Of a stretch of 64,000 bases of DNA, positions 26,148 through 35,283 are shown in pieces. The position numbers were made by a program, and so were the translations under genes. A model generated the notes under the pieces. It worked only from the letters and a program-made list of their open reading frames with translations. It ran no database searches and was not told the origin of the DNA. Each line of letters starts with the position of its first letter. The stretch's first letter is position 1. The stretch is from Bradyrhizobium centrolobii (GTDB taxonomy: Bacteria; Pseudomonadota; Alphaproteobacteria; Rhizobiales; Xanthobacteraceae): NCBI RefSeq assembly GCF_001641635.1, contig NZ_LUUB01000054.1, positions 252,295 through 316,294 on the forward strand, given 5' to 3'.

Positions 26148-27248
26148 ATGGGTCGAAAGCGCACCAAGTCTGGCAAAATCCGGCTCGCGGAAGTCGCCGA
26201 GCTCGCCGGAGTCAGCCCGATCACGGCCTCCCGCTTCTTCCGCAATCCCGCGGCATTGTCGATCGCCAAGCGGGCCCGGGTCGAAAGCGCCGCCAAGGAG
26301 CTCGGCTATGTGCCGAACCTTGCGGCACGCGCGCTGGCGTCGCAGCGCACCGAGGTGATCGGTGTCTTGATTCCGTCACTGACCAACAACGTGTTCTCCG
26401 ATGTGCTGCGCGGCATCTATGACGCGTCCGAAGGCAGCCGCTACTCGATCCAGTTGTCGAACACCCGCTACAGCATCCTCCAGGAGGAAAAGCTGCTGCG
26501 TCTGTTTCTGGCGCAGAAGCCGGCCGGACTGATCGTGACCGGGATCGACCAGACCACGGAATCGCAGGCCATGCTCGAGGCCAGCGACTGCCCGATCGTG
26601 CAGATCATGGAAATCGGGCCCAATCCCGTCGACATGATGATTGGCTTTTCGCACTATGATGCGGCGCGCGCGGCGATCGGCCATCTGTTCGACCAGGGCT
26701 ACAACCGGATCGGCTTCGTCGGCGCGCGCATGGACCCAAGAGTGCAGCGGCGGCTCGACGGCTACCAGGCGGCGATGAAGGATGCCGGCCTGTTCGATTC
26801 GCGCCTGATCGTCGCCACCGCGACGCCGACCTCCGTCACGCTGGGCGGGGCATTGTTCACCGATCTGCTTTCGAAGGCGCCCGACATCGAGGCGGTGTTC
26901 TGTGCCAATGACGACCTCGCGCTCGGTGTGCTCTTTGAATGCCGGCGCCGCGAGATCGCGGTCCCCGAGCAGATCGCGATCATCGGCTTCAACGATCTCG
27001 AATTCATGGCCTCCGCCGTCCCTACCCTCACCAGCGTGCGCACCAATCGCTACGAGATGGGCAGGACCGCCGCCACGATGCTTATCGACGCTATCGAAGG
27101 ACGGCGTCCGGAGCAGCCTGTGCTCGATCTCGGGTATCGCGTGATGGAGCGGCAGAGCTCGCTGGCCCGGCGTTCCGACAGCAGGCCGGCGCTTTCCGGT
27201 GAGGCTGCGGCGAACAAAATGGTAGCGTTACCAAGTGGCCATGATTAA
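26148..27248 (+). CDS. LacI-family transcriptional regulator
   Basis: 366 residues. The helix-turn-helix and hinge are 'RLAEVAELAGVSPITASRFF' and 'GYVPNLAARALAS'; the following periplasmic-binding-like domain ends with 'NDDLALGVLFECRRREI' and 'IIGFNDLEFMAS', typical of the GntR/gluconate branch. It presumably senses a pathway intermediate. Two matching operators flank it: one at 26092 in the divergent promoter region and one at 27220 inside its own last codons, upstream of the dehydratase. Only a weak AAGAG ribosome site is present. Confidence 0.93.
   Translation: MGRKRTKSGKIRLAEVAELAGVSPITASRFFRNPAALSIAKRARVESAAKELGYVPNLAARALASQRTEVIGVLIPSLTNNVFSDVLRGIYDASEGSRYSIQLSNTRYSILQEEKLLRLFLAQKPAGLIVTGIDQTTESQAMLEASDCPIVQIMEIGPNPVDMMIGFSHYDAARAAIGHLFDQGYNRIGFVGARMDPRVQRRLDGYQAAMKDAGLFDSRLIVATATPTSVTLGGALFTDLLSKAPDIEAVFCANDDLALGVLFECRRREIAVPEQIAIIGFNDLEFMASAVPTLTSVRTNRYEMGRTAATMLIDAIEGRRPEQPVLDLGYRVMERQSSLARRSDSRPALSGEAAANKMVALPSGHD
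27220..27233. promoter_or_regulatory. LacI-type operator 2, before the dehydratase gene
   Basis: TGGTA-GCGT-TACCA is a perfect inverted repeat with a 4-bp centre and shares TGGTAGCG with operator 1. It lies within the last codons of the regulator gene, 137 bp before the dehydratase start, and is therefore placed to control the plus-strand catabolic genes. Confidence 0.65.
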
Positions 27249-27370
27249 TATCGAACTTGTGAGGAAACGGCCCGCCAGCGGGGCGGCGATTCATCGTTCG
27301 CGCCGCTGGGCATCGCACAAGCCGACACCATGAAACGGACGCCAGTGCGTTTGCATTGCAGGAGAAACCA

Positions 27371-29200
27371 ATGACAAAAAAACCAACCAACGGGCACGCG
27401 CCCGCCAGCAACGGCAGCCGCCGGCACCTTCGCTCCCAGGAATGGTTCAACAACCCGCATAATCCGGGCATGACCGCGCTCTATATGGAGCGCTACCTCA
27501 ATTACGGCCTCACCCGCGCCGAGCTGCAGTCCGGCAAGCCCATCATCGGCATCGCCCAGACCGGCAACGACCTCTCGCCCTGCAACCGCCACCATATCGA
27601 GCTCGCCCACCGCGTCCGCGAGGGCATCCGCGAGGCCGGCGGCATTGCGATGGAATTCCCCACCCATCCGATCCAGGAGACCGGTAAGCGCCCGACCGCG
27701 GCGCTCGATCGCAACCTCGCCTATCTTGGCCTGGTGGAGATCCTCTACGGTTACCCGCTCGACGGCGTGGTGCTCACCACCGGCTGCGACAAGACCACGC
27801 CGGCCTGCATGATGGCCGCCGCCACAGTGAACCTGCCTGCGATCGTGCTGTCCGGCGGCCCGATGCTCAACGGCTGGCACGATGGCGAGCGCACCGGCTC
27901 CGGCACCATCGTCTGGAAGTCGCGCGAGCGGCTTGCTGCCGGCGAGATCGACTATGAGGAGTTCATGGAGATCGTGGCATCGTCGGCGCCCTCGGTCGGC
28001 CATTGCAACACCATGGGCACCGCCTCGACCATGAACTCGCTCGCCGAAGCACTCGGCATGTCGCTGCCGGGCTGCGCGGCGATCCCGGCGCCCTACCGCG
28101 AGCGCGGCCAGATCGCCTATGAGACCGGCAAGCGCATCGTCGAGATGGTCTGGGAGGATCTGAAGCCCTCGGACATCCTGACCCGGAAGGCGTTCGAGAA
28201 CTGTATCGTGATCAATTCGGCGATCGGCGGCTCGACCAACGCGCCGATCCACATCAATGCGCTGGCGCGCCACATCGGCGTGGAGCTGTCGATCGACGAC
28301 TGGCAGAAGTTTGGCCACGACGTGCCGTTGCTCGTGAACATGCAACCCGCCGGCTTCTATCTCGGCGAGGAGTTTCACCGCGCGGGCGGCGTGCCAGCCG
28401 TGGTGCGCGAGCTGATGCAGCACAAGCGCATTCATGAGGACGCGATCACCGTCAACGGCCGTCCGATCGGCGAGAACTGCAAGAATGCATCCAAGCCCGA
28501 CGGCGATGTGGTCTGGAATTACGACAAGCCGCTGGTGAAGGATGCAGGCTTCCTGGTGCTGAAGGGTAACCTGTTTGATTCAGCCATCATGAAGACCAGC
28601 GTGATCTCCAAGGAGTTTCGCGATCGCTATCTCAGCAACCCGAAGGACCTCAACGCCTTCGAGGGCCGCGCCATCGTGTTCGAGGGACCCGAGGACTATC
28701 ACGAGCGGATCGACGATCCCTCCCTCGACATCGACGAGCGCTGCGTGCTGTTCATCCGCGGCACCGGGCCGATCGGCTATCCCGGCGGCGCCGAGGTCGT
28801 GAACATGCAGCCGCCGGCGGCGCTGATCAAACGCGGCATCCTGTCCCTGCCCTGCATCGGCGACGGCCGCCAGTCCGGTACCTCGGGCTCGCCGTCGATC
28901 CTGAATGCCTCGCCGGAAGCCGCGGCCAACGGGGGCCTTGCGATCCTCAAGACCGGCGACAAGGTGCGCATCGACCTCAACAAGGGCAGCGCCAACATCC
29001 TGATCTCCGACGACGAGGTGAAGAAGCGCCACGCCGAGCTGAAGGCCAATGGCGGCTTCAAGCATCCGCCGAACCAGACGCCCTGGCAGGAGATCTATCG
29101 CAACACCGTCGGCCAGCAGTCGACCGGCGCCTGCATGGAGCTCGCCACGCGCTATCAGAACGTCGCCGGCACGTTCGGCGTGGCGCGGGATAACCACTAG
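27371..29200 (+). CDS. IlvD/Edd-family aldonate dehydratase (D-xylonate/L-arabinonate dehydratase-like)
   Basis: 609 residues. The iron-sulfur ligand cysteines appear in '[11 protein letters not shown]', '[12 protein letters not shown]' and '[12 protein letters not shown]'; '[14 protein letters not shown]' and '[17 protein letters not shown]' are conserved C-terminal blocks. The N-terminus '[20 protein letters not shown]' closely resembles Caulobacter-type xylonate dehydratase rather than IlvD. It removes water from an aldonate to give a 2-keto-3-deoxy acid, which feeds the kinase/aldolase pair. The start has GGAG 6 bases upstream. Which aldonate is used is unresolved. Confidence 0.9.
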   Translation: MTKKPTNGHAPASNGSRRHLRSQEWFNNPHNPGMTALYMERYLNYGLTRAELQSGKPIIGIAQTGNDLSPCNRHHIELAHRVREGIREAGGIAMEFPTHPIQETGKRPTAALDRNLAYLGLVEILYGYPLDGVVLTTGCDKTTPACMMAAATVNLPAIVLSGGPMLNGWHDGERTGSGTIVWKSRERLAAGEIDYEEFMEIVASSAPSVGHCNTMGTASTMNSLAEALGMSLPGCAAIPAPYRERGQIAYETGKRIVEMVWEDLKPSDILTRKAFENCIVINSAIGGSTNAPIHINALARHIGVELSIDDWQKFGHDVPLLVNMQPAGFYLGEEFHRAGGVPAVVRELMQHKRIHEDAITVNGRPIGENCKNASKPDGDVVWNYDKPLVKDAGFLVLKGNLFDSAIMKTSVISKEFRDRYLSNPKDLNAFEGRAIVFEGPEDYHERIDDPSLDIDERCVLFIRGTGPIGYPGGAEVVNMQPPAALIKRGILSLPCIGDGRQSGTSGSPSILNASPEAAANGGLAILKTGDKVRIDLNKGSANILISDDEVKKRHAELKANGGFKHPPNQTPWQEIYRNTVGQQSTGACMELATRYQNVAGTFGVARDNH

Positions 29201-29207
29201 CGAAGAT

Positions 29208-29397
29208 CGTCATTCCGGGGCGCGACGCAGTCGCGAGCCCGGAATCCATAGCCACGCCCGCGCTTGCGGCTTGCCGCATTCGCGGTAAAACCAAAAACAG
29301 AGCGTCTGCTCATATCGTTTGCGCGAATGGCCCAAGGGCCACGCGCGCCGGGAGATGGATTCCGGGGCTGTGCCTTACGGCGCATCCCGGAATGACG
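29208..29397. repeat. interspersed CGTCATTCCGGGG palindrome, copy 3 (extended)
   Basis: This 190-bp stretch opens CGTCATTCCGGGGCGCG, contains CCCGGAATCC and later GGATTCCGGGGC, and closes CCCGGAATGACG. It looks like one palindromic unit with a long, less conserved insert. It fills the gap between the dehydratase and the first SDR gene. Confidence 0.75.
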
Positions 29398-29422
29398 CCA
29401 GCATTCAGAGGAGAAGAACAAA

Positions 29423-30154
29423 ATGGCAGACCGCCTCAAGGGAAAGCGCGCCGTTGTCACCGCCGCAGCGGCGGGCATCGGGCGCGCATGCGCGATCGCA
29501 TTCGCGCGTGAAGGCGCGACCGTGATCGCCACCGACATCAATGAGAGTGGCATCGCCACGCTTGGCAATGAAGGCGTCGCCGAGACGGCAAAGCTCGACG
29601 TTCGCAACACCGCCGACGTCAACGCCTTCTCCAAGCGCATCGGCAAGGTCGACATCCTGCTCAACGCGGCGGGCTTCGTGCATCACGGAACCATTTTGGA
29701 CTGCTCGGAGGAGGACTGGGACTTCTCGTTCGACCTCAACGTCAAGTCCATGCACCGGACCATCAAGGCGTTTCTGCCGGCGATGCTGGCAGGTGGAGGC
29801 GGCAGCATCGTCAACATCTCGTCTTGCGCGGCGCTGCGGCCACCGGCCAACCGTTATGTCTACAGCGCGTCCAAGGCGGCGGTGTCGTTGCTGACTCGCG
29901 CGGTTGCGCTCGACTTCATCACGCAAGGCATTCGCTGCAACAGCATCTGCCCCGGCACCGTCGAGACACCGTCGATGCTTGATCGCGCTGCCGCCCAGGG
30001 ACCGCAGGGCAAGGAGATGTTCATCTCCCGCCAGAAGATGGGCCGGCTCGGCACCGCTGAGGAAATCGCGGCCATGGCCGTCTATCTCGGCAGTGACGAA
30101 AGCGCATTCACCACCGGCGTCGACCTCGTCGTCGATGGCGGCTACATGCTCTGA
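29423..30154 (+). CDS. SDR oxidoreductase, DHRS6/keto-deoxy-fuconate dehydrogenase-like
   Basis: 243 residues. The nucleotide site is 'VTAAAAGIGRACAIAFAREG', Asp in 'ATDINES' indicates NAD(H) preference, and the catalytic Ser and Tyr-Lys are in 'NISSCAAL' and 'YVYSASKAAV'. Stretches such as 'AGFVHHGTILDCSEEDWDFS' and 'GIRCNSICPGTVETPS' match the family that includes animal DHRS6 and bacterial 2-keto-3-deoxy-L-fuconate dehydrogenase. It may oxidise a keto-deoxy sugar acid made by the dehydratase, giving a non-phosphorylated branch. AGGAGAAG precedes the ATG. Confidence 0.88.
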   Translation: MADRLKGKRAVVTAAAAGIGRACAIAFAREGATVIATDINESGIATLGNEGVAETAKLDVRNTADVNAFSKRIGKVDILLNAAGFVHHGTILDCSEEDWDFSFDLNVKSMHRTIKAFLPAMLAGGGGSIVNISSCAALRPPANRYVYSASKAAVSLLTRAVALDFITQGIRCNSICPGTVETPSMLDRAAAQGPQGKEMFISRQKMGRLGTAEEIAAMAVYLGSDESAFTTGVDLVVDGGYML

Positions 30155-30159
30155 TCACT

Positions 30160-30256
30160 CCTCATCCCGAGGAGGCGCAATCAGCGCAGTCTCGAGGGAT
30201 GGGCCACGGGCTTCATGGTTCGAGACGCGCGCAAGTGCGCGCTCCTCACCATGAGG
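30160..30256. repeat. interspersed CCTCAT...ATGAGG palindrome
   Basis: A 97-bp imperfect palindrome. It begins CCTCATCCCGAGGAGG and ends CTCCTCACCATGAGG, with TCTCGAG and TTCGAGA arms inside and a GCGCGC-AAGT-GCGCGC hairpin near the right end. It lies between the two SDR genes and is unrelated to the CGTCATTC family. Confidence 0.7.
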
Positions 30257-30276
30257 GATAGCGAGGGATTTCCCGC

Positions 30277-31023
30277 ATGAACAAGATTGATCTCAACGGG
30301 CACGTCGCTATCGTCACCGGCGGCGCGCAGGGCTTTGGCCGCGCCATTGCCGAGCGTTTCGTCGCTTCCGGCGCCAAGGTCGCGATCTGGGATTTTGACG
30401 CTGGCCTGGCCGAGAAGACGGCGACGGACATCGGCGGCGACGTCCGCGTCTTCAAGGTCGACGTCACCGATACCGCAGCAGTTGAGACCGCCCGCGATGC
30501 CACGCTGGCCGCCTTCGGCAGGATCGACATCCTCGTCAACAATGCCGGCATTGCCGGCATCAACAAGAGCGTCTGGGAGACCGACCTCGAGGAGTGGCGG
30601 AAAGTCCTGCGCATCAATCTCGACGGCCCCTTCATCTGCTGCAAGGCGATCGTGCCCGCCATGCTCAGGCAGAAATACGGGCGGATCGTGAACATCGCCT
30701 CGATCGCCGGCAAGGAAGGCAATCCGAACGCGGCGCATTACTCGGCCTCCAAGGCCGGCCTGATCGCGCTGACCAAATCGCTCGGCAAGGAGCTCGCCGC
30801 GCATGACATCTTGGTGAATGCGGTGACGCCTGCCGCGGCCAAGACCGCGATCTTCGACCAGATGACGCAGCAACACATCGATTTCATGCTGTCGAAGATC
30901 CCGAAAGGCCGCTTCGTGCTGGTGGAAGAGCTCGCCGCGATGGTGGCCTGGCTCGCATCCGAAGATTGTGCCTTCTCCACCGGCGCGGTGTTTGATATCT
31001 CCGGCGGCCGGGCGACCTACTGA
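30277..31023 (+). CDS. SDR oxidoreductase (3-oxoacyl-ACP reductase/sugar dehydrogenase-like)
   Basis: 248 residues. The motifs are 'VTGGAQGFGRAIAERF', 'LVNNAGIAG', 'NIASIAGKEG' and 'AHYSASKAGLIALTKSLGKE', a complete classical SDR. The acidic residue after beta-2 ('WDFD') suggests NAD(H). In context it is probably the sugar (aldose) dehydrogenase or a keto-acid dehydrogenase of the sugar-acid module. AGGGA is 9 bases before the ATG. The C-terminus 'GAVFDISGGRATY' is normal. The substrate is not determinable. Confidence 0.85.
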   Translation: MNKIDLNGHVAIVTGGAQGFGRAIAERFVASGAKVAIWDFDAGLAEKTATDIGGDVRVFKVDVTDTAAVETARDATLAAFGRIDILVNNAGIAGINKSVWETDLEEWRKVLRINLDGPFICCKAIVPAMLRQKYGRIVNIASIAGKEGNPNAAHYSASKAGLIALTKSLGKELAAHDILVNAVTPAAAKTAIFDQMTQQHIDFMLSKIPKGRFVLVEELAAMVAWLASEDCAFSTGAVFDISGGRATY

Positions 31024-31061
31024 GAACCTGCTGAGACATGGGCCGCCCGAGGGGGCGGACC

Positions 31062-32219
31062 ATGCAGCTTGGGCGTCGGGGTTTTGTGAAGTTCGCAGCG
31101 GGCGCAGGCGCGCTGCCGCTGCTGTCGCGCGGTGCGCTCGCGCAACTCGCGCCCAACCCGCCGAGCATCCGCCCGCCCTCGCCGGCCGAGCGCGGCGCCA
31201 TGGCACGCCTCGCGCACAGCTTCATGGACAAGTACGGCGCGCCGGCACTGTCCGTTGCTATCGGCTATGCCGGCACGATCGTCCATGAGGACGCCTTCGG
31301 TCTTGCCGATATCGAGCGGAACGAGGCCGTGACGCCGCAGCATCTGTTCCGGATCGCCAGCGTCAGCAAGATGATCACCTCGGTCACGATCTTCCGCCTG
31401 ATCGAGGAGAACCGCCTCAAGCTGACGGATCGCGTGTTCGGCCCGGGCGCGCTGCTCGGCACCGATTACGGACAGCCGCCCTACTCTGCCGGCATCGACC
31501 AGATCACGCTCGAGCATCTGCTGACCCACACAGCCGGTGGCTGGAGCAATGACAACCGCGATCCCATGTTCACGCATCCGCGGATGGATAATGCCCAGCT
31601 CATCACCTGGACGCTCGCCAACCGGCCGCTGGACCGCCCGCCGGGCCAGCGCTACGCCTACTCCAATTTCGGCTATTGCGTGGTGGGCCGGATCATCGAG
31701 AAGCTGACCGGCCAGCCCTACGCCGACTACGTCCGCGCCGAGGTGCTCGGCCTCTGCGGCGTCGCCGACATGTCGATCGCGGGCAATACCCGTGACCAGC
31801 GCCAGGCCGGCGAAGTCGCCTATTATGGCCAGGGCGAGAGCCCCTACGACATGAACGTCAGGCGGATGGATTCTCACGGCGGCTGGATCGCGACGCCCGC
31901 CGACCTCGTGCGGTTCCTGATGCATATCGACGGCTACGCGAGGCCAGCGGACATCCTGCGGCCGCGGACGATCCAGACCATGACCACCGCCCCCGCCGTC
32001 AGCCCGGATTATGCCAAGGGCTTTTGCGTCAACAAATTCGGCAATTGGTGGCACAATGGCAGCCTGCCGGGCACGAGCACGATTGCCGTGCGCACCCACG
32101 GCGGCTTCTGTTGGGCCGCCTTCACCAACACAAGACGCAGGAATTCCGACATGGATGGCGATCTCGACAATCTCAACTGGAACATGGCGCGCCAGGTCGC
32201 CGAATGGCGGGTGGCCTGA
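31062..32219 (+). CDS. beta-lactamase-fold serine hydrolase, Tat-exported
   Basis: 385 residues from the second ATG (31062), which has GAGGGGG upstream; the ATG at 31038 has no ribosome site. The N-terminus 'GRRGFVKFAAGAGALPLLS' is a twin-arginine signal. The class C beta-lactamase/esterase motifs are 'SVSK' (nucleophile Ser), 'YSNFGY' (catalytic Tyr) and 'HNGSLPGT' near the third-motif position. It could be a periplasmic peptidase, esterase or D-aminopeptidase relative; resistance activity is not implied. The stop is 3 bp before the GFA gene. Confidence 0.9.
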   Translation: MQLGRRGFVKFAAGAGALPLLSRGALAQLAPNPPSIRPPSPAERGAMARLAHSFMDKYGAPALSVAIGYAGTIVHEDAFGLADIERNEAVTPQHLFRIASVSKMITSVTIFRLIEENRLKLTDRVFGPGALLGTDYGQPPYSAGIDQITLEHLLTHTAGGWSNDNRDPMFTHPRMDNAQLITWTLANRPLDRPPGQRYAYSNFGYCVVGRIIEKLTGQPYADYVRAEVLGLCGVADMSIAGNTRDQRQAGEVAYYGQGESPYDMNVRRMDSHGGWIATPADLVRFLMHIDGYARPADILRPRTIQTMTTAPAVSPDYAKGFCVNKFGNWWHNGSLPGTSTIAVRTHGGFCWAAFTNTRRRNSDMDGDLDNLNWNMARQVAEWRVA

Positions 32220-32222
32220 GCC

Positions 32223-32612
32223 ATGTTCCGGGAAGGCGGATGCCTGTGCGGCGCGGTGCGGTTCAAGGCGGAGGGCGAGCCGCTCAATGTCCGCATCTGC
32301 CACTGCCGCCTTTGCCAGAAGGCGATGGGCTCGCCCTTCTTCGCCCGCGCTCAGTTCGATCAGAAGGACCTGACGGTCGAGGGCGACACCGGGCGCTATG
32401 CGTCCTCGGAGAACATCGATCGCGTCTTCTGCAAGCGCTGCGGCACGCGGCTGTTTTCCTGGCGGCGTAACGGCACGCTGGCCGGCGTCGCGCTGGCGAC
32501 CTTCGACGACCGCAACGCCTTCGCGCCGACCGAGCACATCTGGGTGTCGGAAAAGATCGCCTGGCTGAACCTCGACGACGGCCTGCCGCAATATCCGACG
32601 ATCCCGGCGTGA
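32223..32612 (+). CDS. GFA family (Mss4-fold, zinc-binding) protein
   Basis: 129 residues. The zinc ligands of the GFA/CENP-V fold are visible: 'GCLCGAVRF', 'CHCRLCQKAMG' and 'VFCKRCGTRLF'. Family members were first described as glutathione-dependent formaldehyde-activating enzymes, but most have no proven activity. No ribosome site is seen. The ATG follows the hydrolase stop by 3 bp, so translation probably depends on coupling. It is tail-to-tail with the DMT transporter gene, with only 2 bp between. Confidence 0.9.
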   Translation: MFREGGCLCGAVRFKAEGEPLNVRICHCRLCQKAMGSPFFARAQFDQKDLTVEGDTGRYASSENIDRVFCKRCGTRLFSWRRNGTLAGVALATFDDRNAFAPTEHIWVSEKIAWLNLDDGLPQYPTIPA

Positions 32613-32614
32613 CG

Positions 32615-33526
32615 TCAGGATCGGCTTGAGGCGGACGCGCTGGCGGCCTGAATACGCTGGGCCGTGGTCGTGGCGATCCAGATCCCGGCAAAGACCGCGA
32701 CAATGCCCGCCACGAGATTCCAGCGTAGCGGCTCGTGCAGCAGGTAAGCACCGACCAGCGACGCCGTGATCGGATTGACCGTCACCGAGATTGCCACGCG
32801 CGTCGGCGTCGTTCGCTCGAGCGCGAACGCCCAGAGATAGAACGTCAGCGCGGCGCCGAAGGCGCCGAGATAGGAAGCCGCCAGCCATTGCGGCGTGCCG
32901 AAGCCTGCGACCGGAGCGAAGCTGCCGCGCAGGCAAGAGAGCAGAATGAGGCAGGCCGCGCCTGCAGCCATGCTCATCGTCGTGAAGCCGATCGGACTGG
33001 AGCGCCGGATCAGCGGCTTTGACCAGATGCCGTACAGCGCCATGCACAGTGCAGCGGCGACCATCAGCAGATCGCCGCGCCAGGCGCCCGATGGCGCCGA
33101 GGTGAGATCAGTGAGCAGCGCGACGGCAACACCTGACGTCGCGACCACAACACCAACCGATTTGCGCCAGGTCAGGGCTTCGCTGCCGAGCGCCGCGCCG
33201 ATCAGCAGCGTCAGCAGGGGAAGCGTCGACAAGGCGAGCGCCCCGCGCGCCGCGGTCGTGAAGATGAGGGACGCATTGAACAGGATTGGAAACAGCGCAA
33301 AGAACAGAAAGCCGAGCCCGGCCGCGGCAGCCCAGTCCCCTCGCCGCGGCCAGCGATCGCCGCGAACGATGGTCAGAGGCAACAGCAGCAGAAAGCCGAT
33401 GCCGAACCGGAACGAGCCGATCGCAAGCGGATCGATCGCATTGACGAGATAGCGCGTGGCGCCGATCGAGGTGCCGCCCAGCGCACTCGACAGCACCGCG
33501 GCCAAAACGCCGGAGATCTCGCCCAT
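32615..33526 (-). CDS. DMT superfamily (EamA) transporter
   Basis: 303 residues from the ATG at 33526, which has AAGGGA upstream; the ATG at 33538 lacks a site. Ten hydrophobic helices form two EamA repeats ('GSFRFGIGFLLLLPLTIV' in the first, 'SVTVNPITASLVGAYLLHEP' in the second). Such proteins usually export amino acids or metabolites across the inner membrane. It is divergent from a LysR regulator (90-bp gap), the classic arrangement of an exporter and its regulator. The substrate is unknown. Confidence 0.9.
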   Translation of the reverse strand: MGEISGVLAAVLSSALGGTSIGATRYLVNAIDPLAIGSFRFGIGFLLLLPLTIVRGDRWPRRGDWAAAAGLGFLFFALFPILFNASLIFTTAARGALALSTLPLLTLLIGAALGSEALTWRKSVGVVVATSGVAVALLTDLTSAPSGAWRGDLLMVAAALCMALYGIWSKPLIRRSSPIGFTTMSMAAGAACLILLSCLRGSFAPVAGFGTPQWLAASYLGAFGAALTFYLWAFALERTTPTRVAISVTVNPITASLVGAYLLHEPLRWNLVAGIVAVFAGIWIATTTAQRIQAASASASSRS

Positions 33527-33616
33527 GTCCCTTCCCATTCACGACTTTGCAAACAGCATACGAGGCGCGCCGAAACAGGGAATGGAATTTCCGTCATGCT
33601 GGGATAACGTTTCGTC

Positions 33617-34483
33617 ATGACCGCCCCCGATCTCGATCCCGACCTCCTGAAAGCATTTCTCGCCGTCGCCGAGCATCGCTCGTTCACGCGTGCCGCGGCG
33701 ATGCTCAACCGGACCCAATCGGCCGTGAGCGTGCAGATCAGGCGTCTGGAGGAGCGGCTCGGCACAAAACTGTTTCACCGCACGAGGGCCGGCGTCGCGC
33801 CGACCTCGGCCGGTGAAGAGCTGCGCGGATATGCGGCGCGCATTCTCGCGCTCAGCGACGAAGCGGTCGGCGCGCTCCGCGAGCGCAGCATCGAGGGCGT
33901 GGTCCGGCTTGGCGTGATGGACGACTATGGCACCATCGTCATTCCGCCGTTGCTGGCGAGCTTTGCCAAGAGCCATCCACAGATCCGCGTCGAGATCGAG
34001 ACCGGACTGACCGCGACGATGCCGGCCCGGCTCGGCGAGACTTACGACCTTGTCATCGCCATGCATCCGCAAGGCCGCGGCGGCGGCGAGCTGCTACGAC
34101 GCGAGCAGGCGGTCTGGGCGGCCGCCGCGTCATATCCGACCAAGGCGCAGGATCCGCTGCCGGTCGCGCTCTACCCGCCGGGATGCCTGTTCCGGCAATG
34201 GGCCGCGGAGGCCCTCGACGCCGCCGGCCGGCCCTGGCGCCTCGCCTTCGTCAGCCGGACCCTGGCGGCGGTCGAAGCGATCGCGGCGGAGGGGCTGGCG
34301 GTGACCGTGGTGAAGGCCGGCACCCTGCCTGCCCTCCTTCATCCCCTCTGCGAGCGCGACGGCCTGCCGCCGCTGCCCGCGGCCGACATCCGTCTTCACC
34401 GTGCGCGCAACCTGTCGCGCGGCGGGACGCTGCTGGCGGATCATTTGCAGTGGAAGATTTCAGAATCGACCACCATATGTTGA
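33617..34483 (+). CDS. LysR-family transcriptional regulator
   Basis: 288 residues. The N-terminal winged helix-turn-helix is 'LLKAFLAVAEHRSFTRAAAM' and 'SAVSVQIRRLEERLGTKLFH'; the effector domain starts near 'VVRLGVMDDYGTIVIPPLLA'. It is divergent from the EamA transporter and probably controls it and itself. The 90-bp shared intergenic region contains GGAATTTCC (33580-33588), a possible half of a binding site. The ribosome site is weak. Confidence 0.92.
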   Translation: MTAPDLDPDLLKAFLAVAEHRSFTRAAAMLNRTQSAVSVQIRRLEERLGTKLFHRTRAGVAPTSAGEELRGYAARILALSDEAVGALRERSIEGVVRLGVMDDYGTIVIPPLLASFAKSHPQIRVEIETGLTATMPARLGETYDLVIAMHPQGRGGGELLRREQAVWAAAASYPTKAQDPLPVALYPPGCLFRQWAAEALDAAGRPWRLAFVSRTLAAVEAIAAEGLAVTVVKAGTLPALLHPLCERDGLPPLPAADIRLHRARNLSRGGTLLADHLQWKISESTTIC

Positions 34484-34557
34484 CGTGACGCGTCGCTGCA
34501 CCGCCGGGTTGGCCGGATCGGCTGCAAGCCGCAAGGCACAACCGGGACAGACGAGCC

Positions 34558-35238
34558 GTGAACATTTCTCTCTATGATCTTTCGGTCTGGGTGCTGCCGC
34601 TGGTGATTGCCATCACCTTCCACGAGGCCGCACATGGCTTCGTGGCGCACCGTCTCGGCGACGATACTGCCTGGCAGCTCGGTCGCGTCAGCTTCAACCC
34701 GCTCCGGCATATCGATCCGTTCGGCACCCTGATCCTGCCGGCGATGCTGCTGTTTGCACATTCGCCGTTCCTGTTCGGCTATGCCAAGCCGGTGCCGGTG
34801 AATTTCCGCAAGCTCAACAATCCCAAACTGGACATGGTCTGGGTGGCGCTGGCGGGCCCCGCCACCAACATCCTGCTTGCGCTCGTTGCGGCCCTCGCCT
34901 TCCATGCCCTGCCCTGGGTGCCTGCCAGTTCAGCGAAATGGGTGGTCGATAATCTGCAGAACGCGCTCGTGATCAACGTGGTGCTAGCCGTCTTCAACAT
35001 GATGCCGATCCCGCCGCTCGATGGCGGACGGGTCGCGGTCGGGCTGTTGCCGCGGCCGCTCGCCTTGCCCCTTGCGCGGCTCGAGCCGTTCGGCATGCTG
35101 ATCCTGATCGGATTGCTGATCCTGCTACCGCTGGCGGGTTCCCAGTTCGGTCTAAATCTTGATGTTATTTCAGCAATACTGCGAACGTTGACCGGTTATG
35201 TGATTCAGACTGTTCTCTTGCTGACCGGCAACGCGTAG
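34558..35238 (+). CDS. site-2 protease family (M50) membrane metalloprotease
   Basis: 226 residues with a GTG start at 34558. The zinc site 'FHEAAHGFVAHRLGD' (HExxH form) lies in the first membrane region, and the third ligand motif is 'NMMPIPPLDGGRV'. About five hydrophobic helices and no PDZ domain place it in the short bacterial S2P-M50 group, whose substrates are mostly unknown. It would cleave within the membrane. The next gene, encoding a tail-anchored-looking protein, follows after 45 bp in the same direction and could be a partner. Confidence 0.9.
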   Translation: MNISLYDLSVWVLPLVIAITFHEAAHGFVAHRLGDDTAWQLGRVSFNPLRHIDPFGTLILPAMLLFAHSPFLFGYAKPVPVNFRKLNNPKLDMVWVALAGPATNILLALVAALAFHALPWVPASSAKWVVDNLQNALVINVVLAVFNMMPIPPLDGGRVAVGLLPRPLALPLARLEPFGMLILIGLLILLPLAGSQFGLNLDVISAILRTLTGYVIQTVLLLTGNA

Positions 35239-35283
35239 TTGAATTAAGACATCTGAAGACGAGCCGAAGGGCCAGAGGCCAAC

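Noticed and set aside
31062..32219. Antibiotic-resistance beta-lactamase
   Set aside because: Only the general serine-hydrolase fold is shown; such Tat-exported family members are mostly esterases or peptidases, so no resistance call is made.
31017..33047. 676-codon minus-strand frame spanning hydrolase, GFA and part of DMT genes
   Set aside because: Antisense to well-supported genes on the plus strand and out of frame with the DMT gene.
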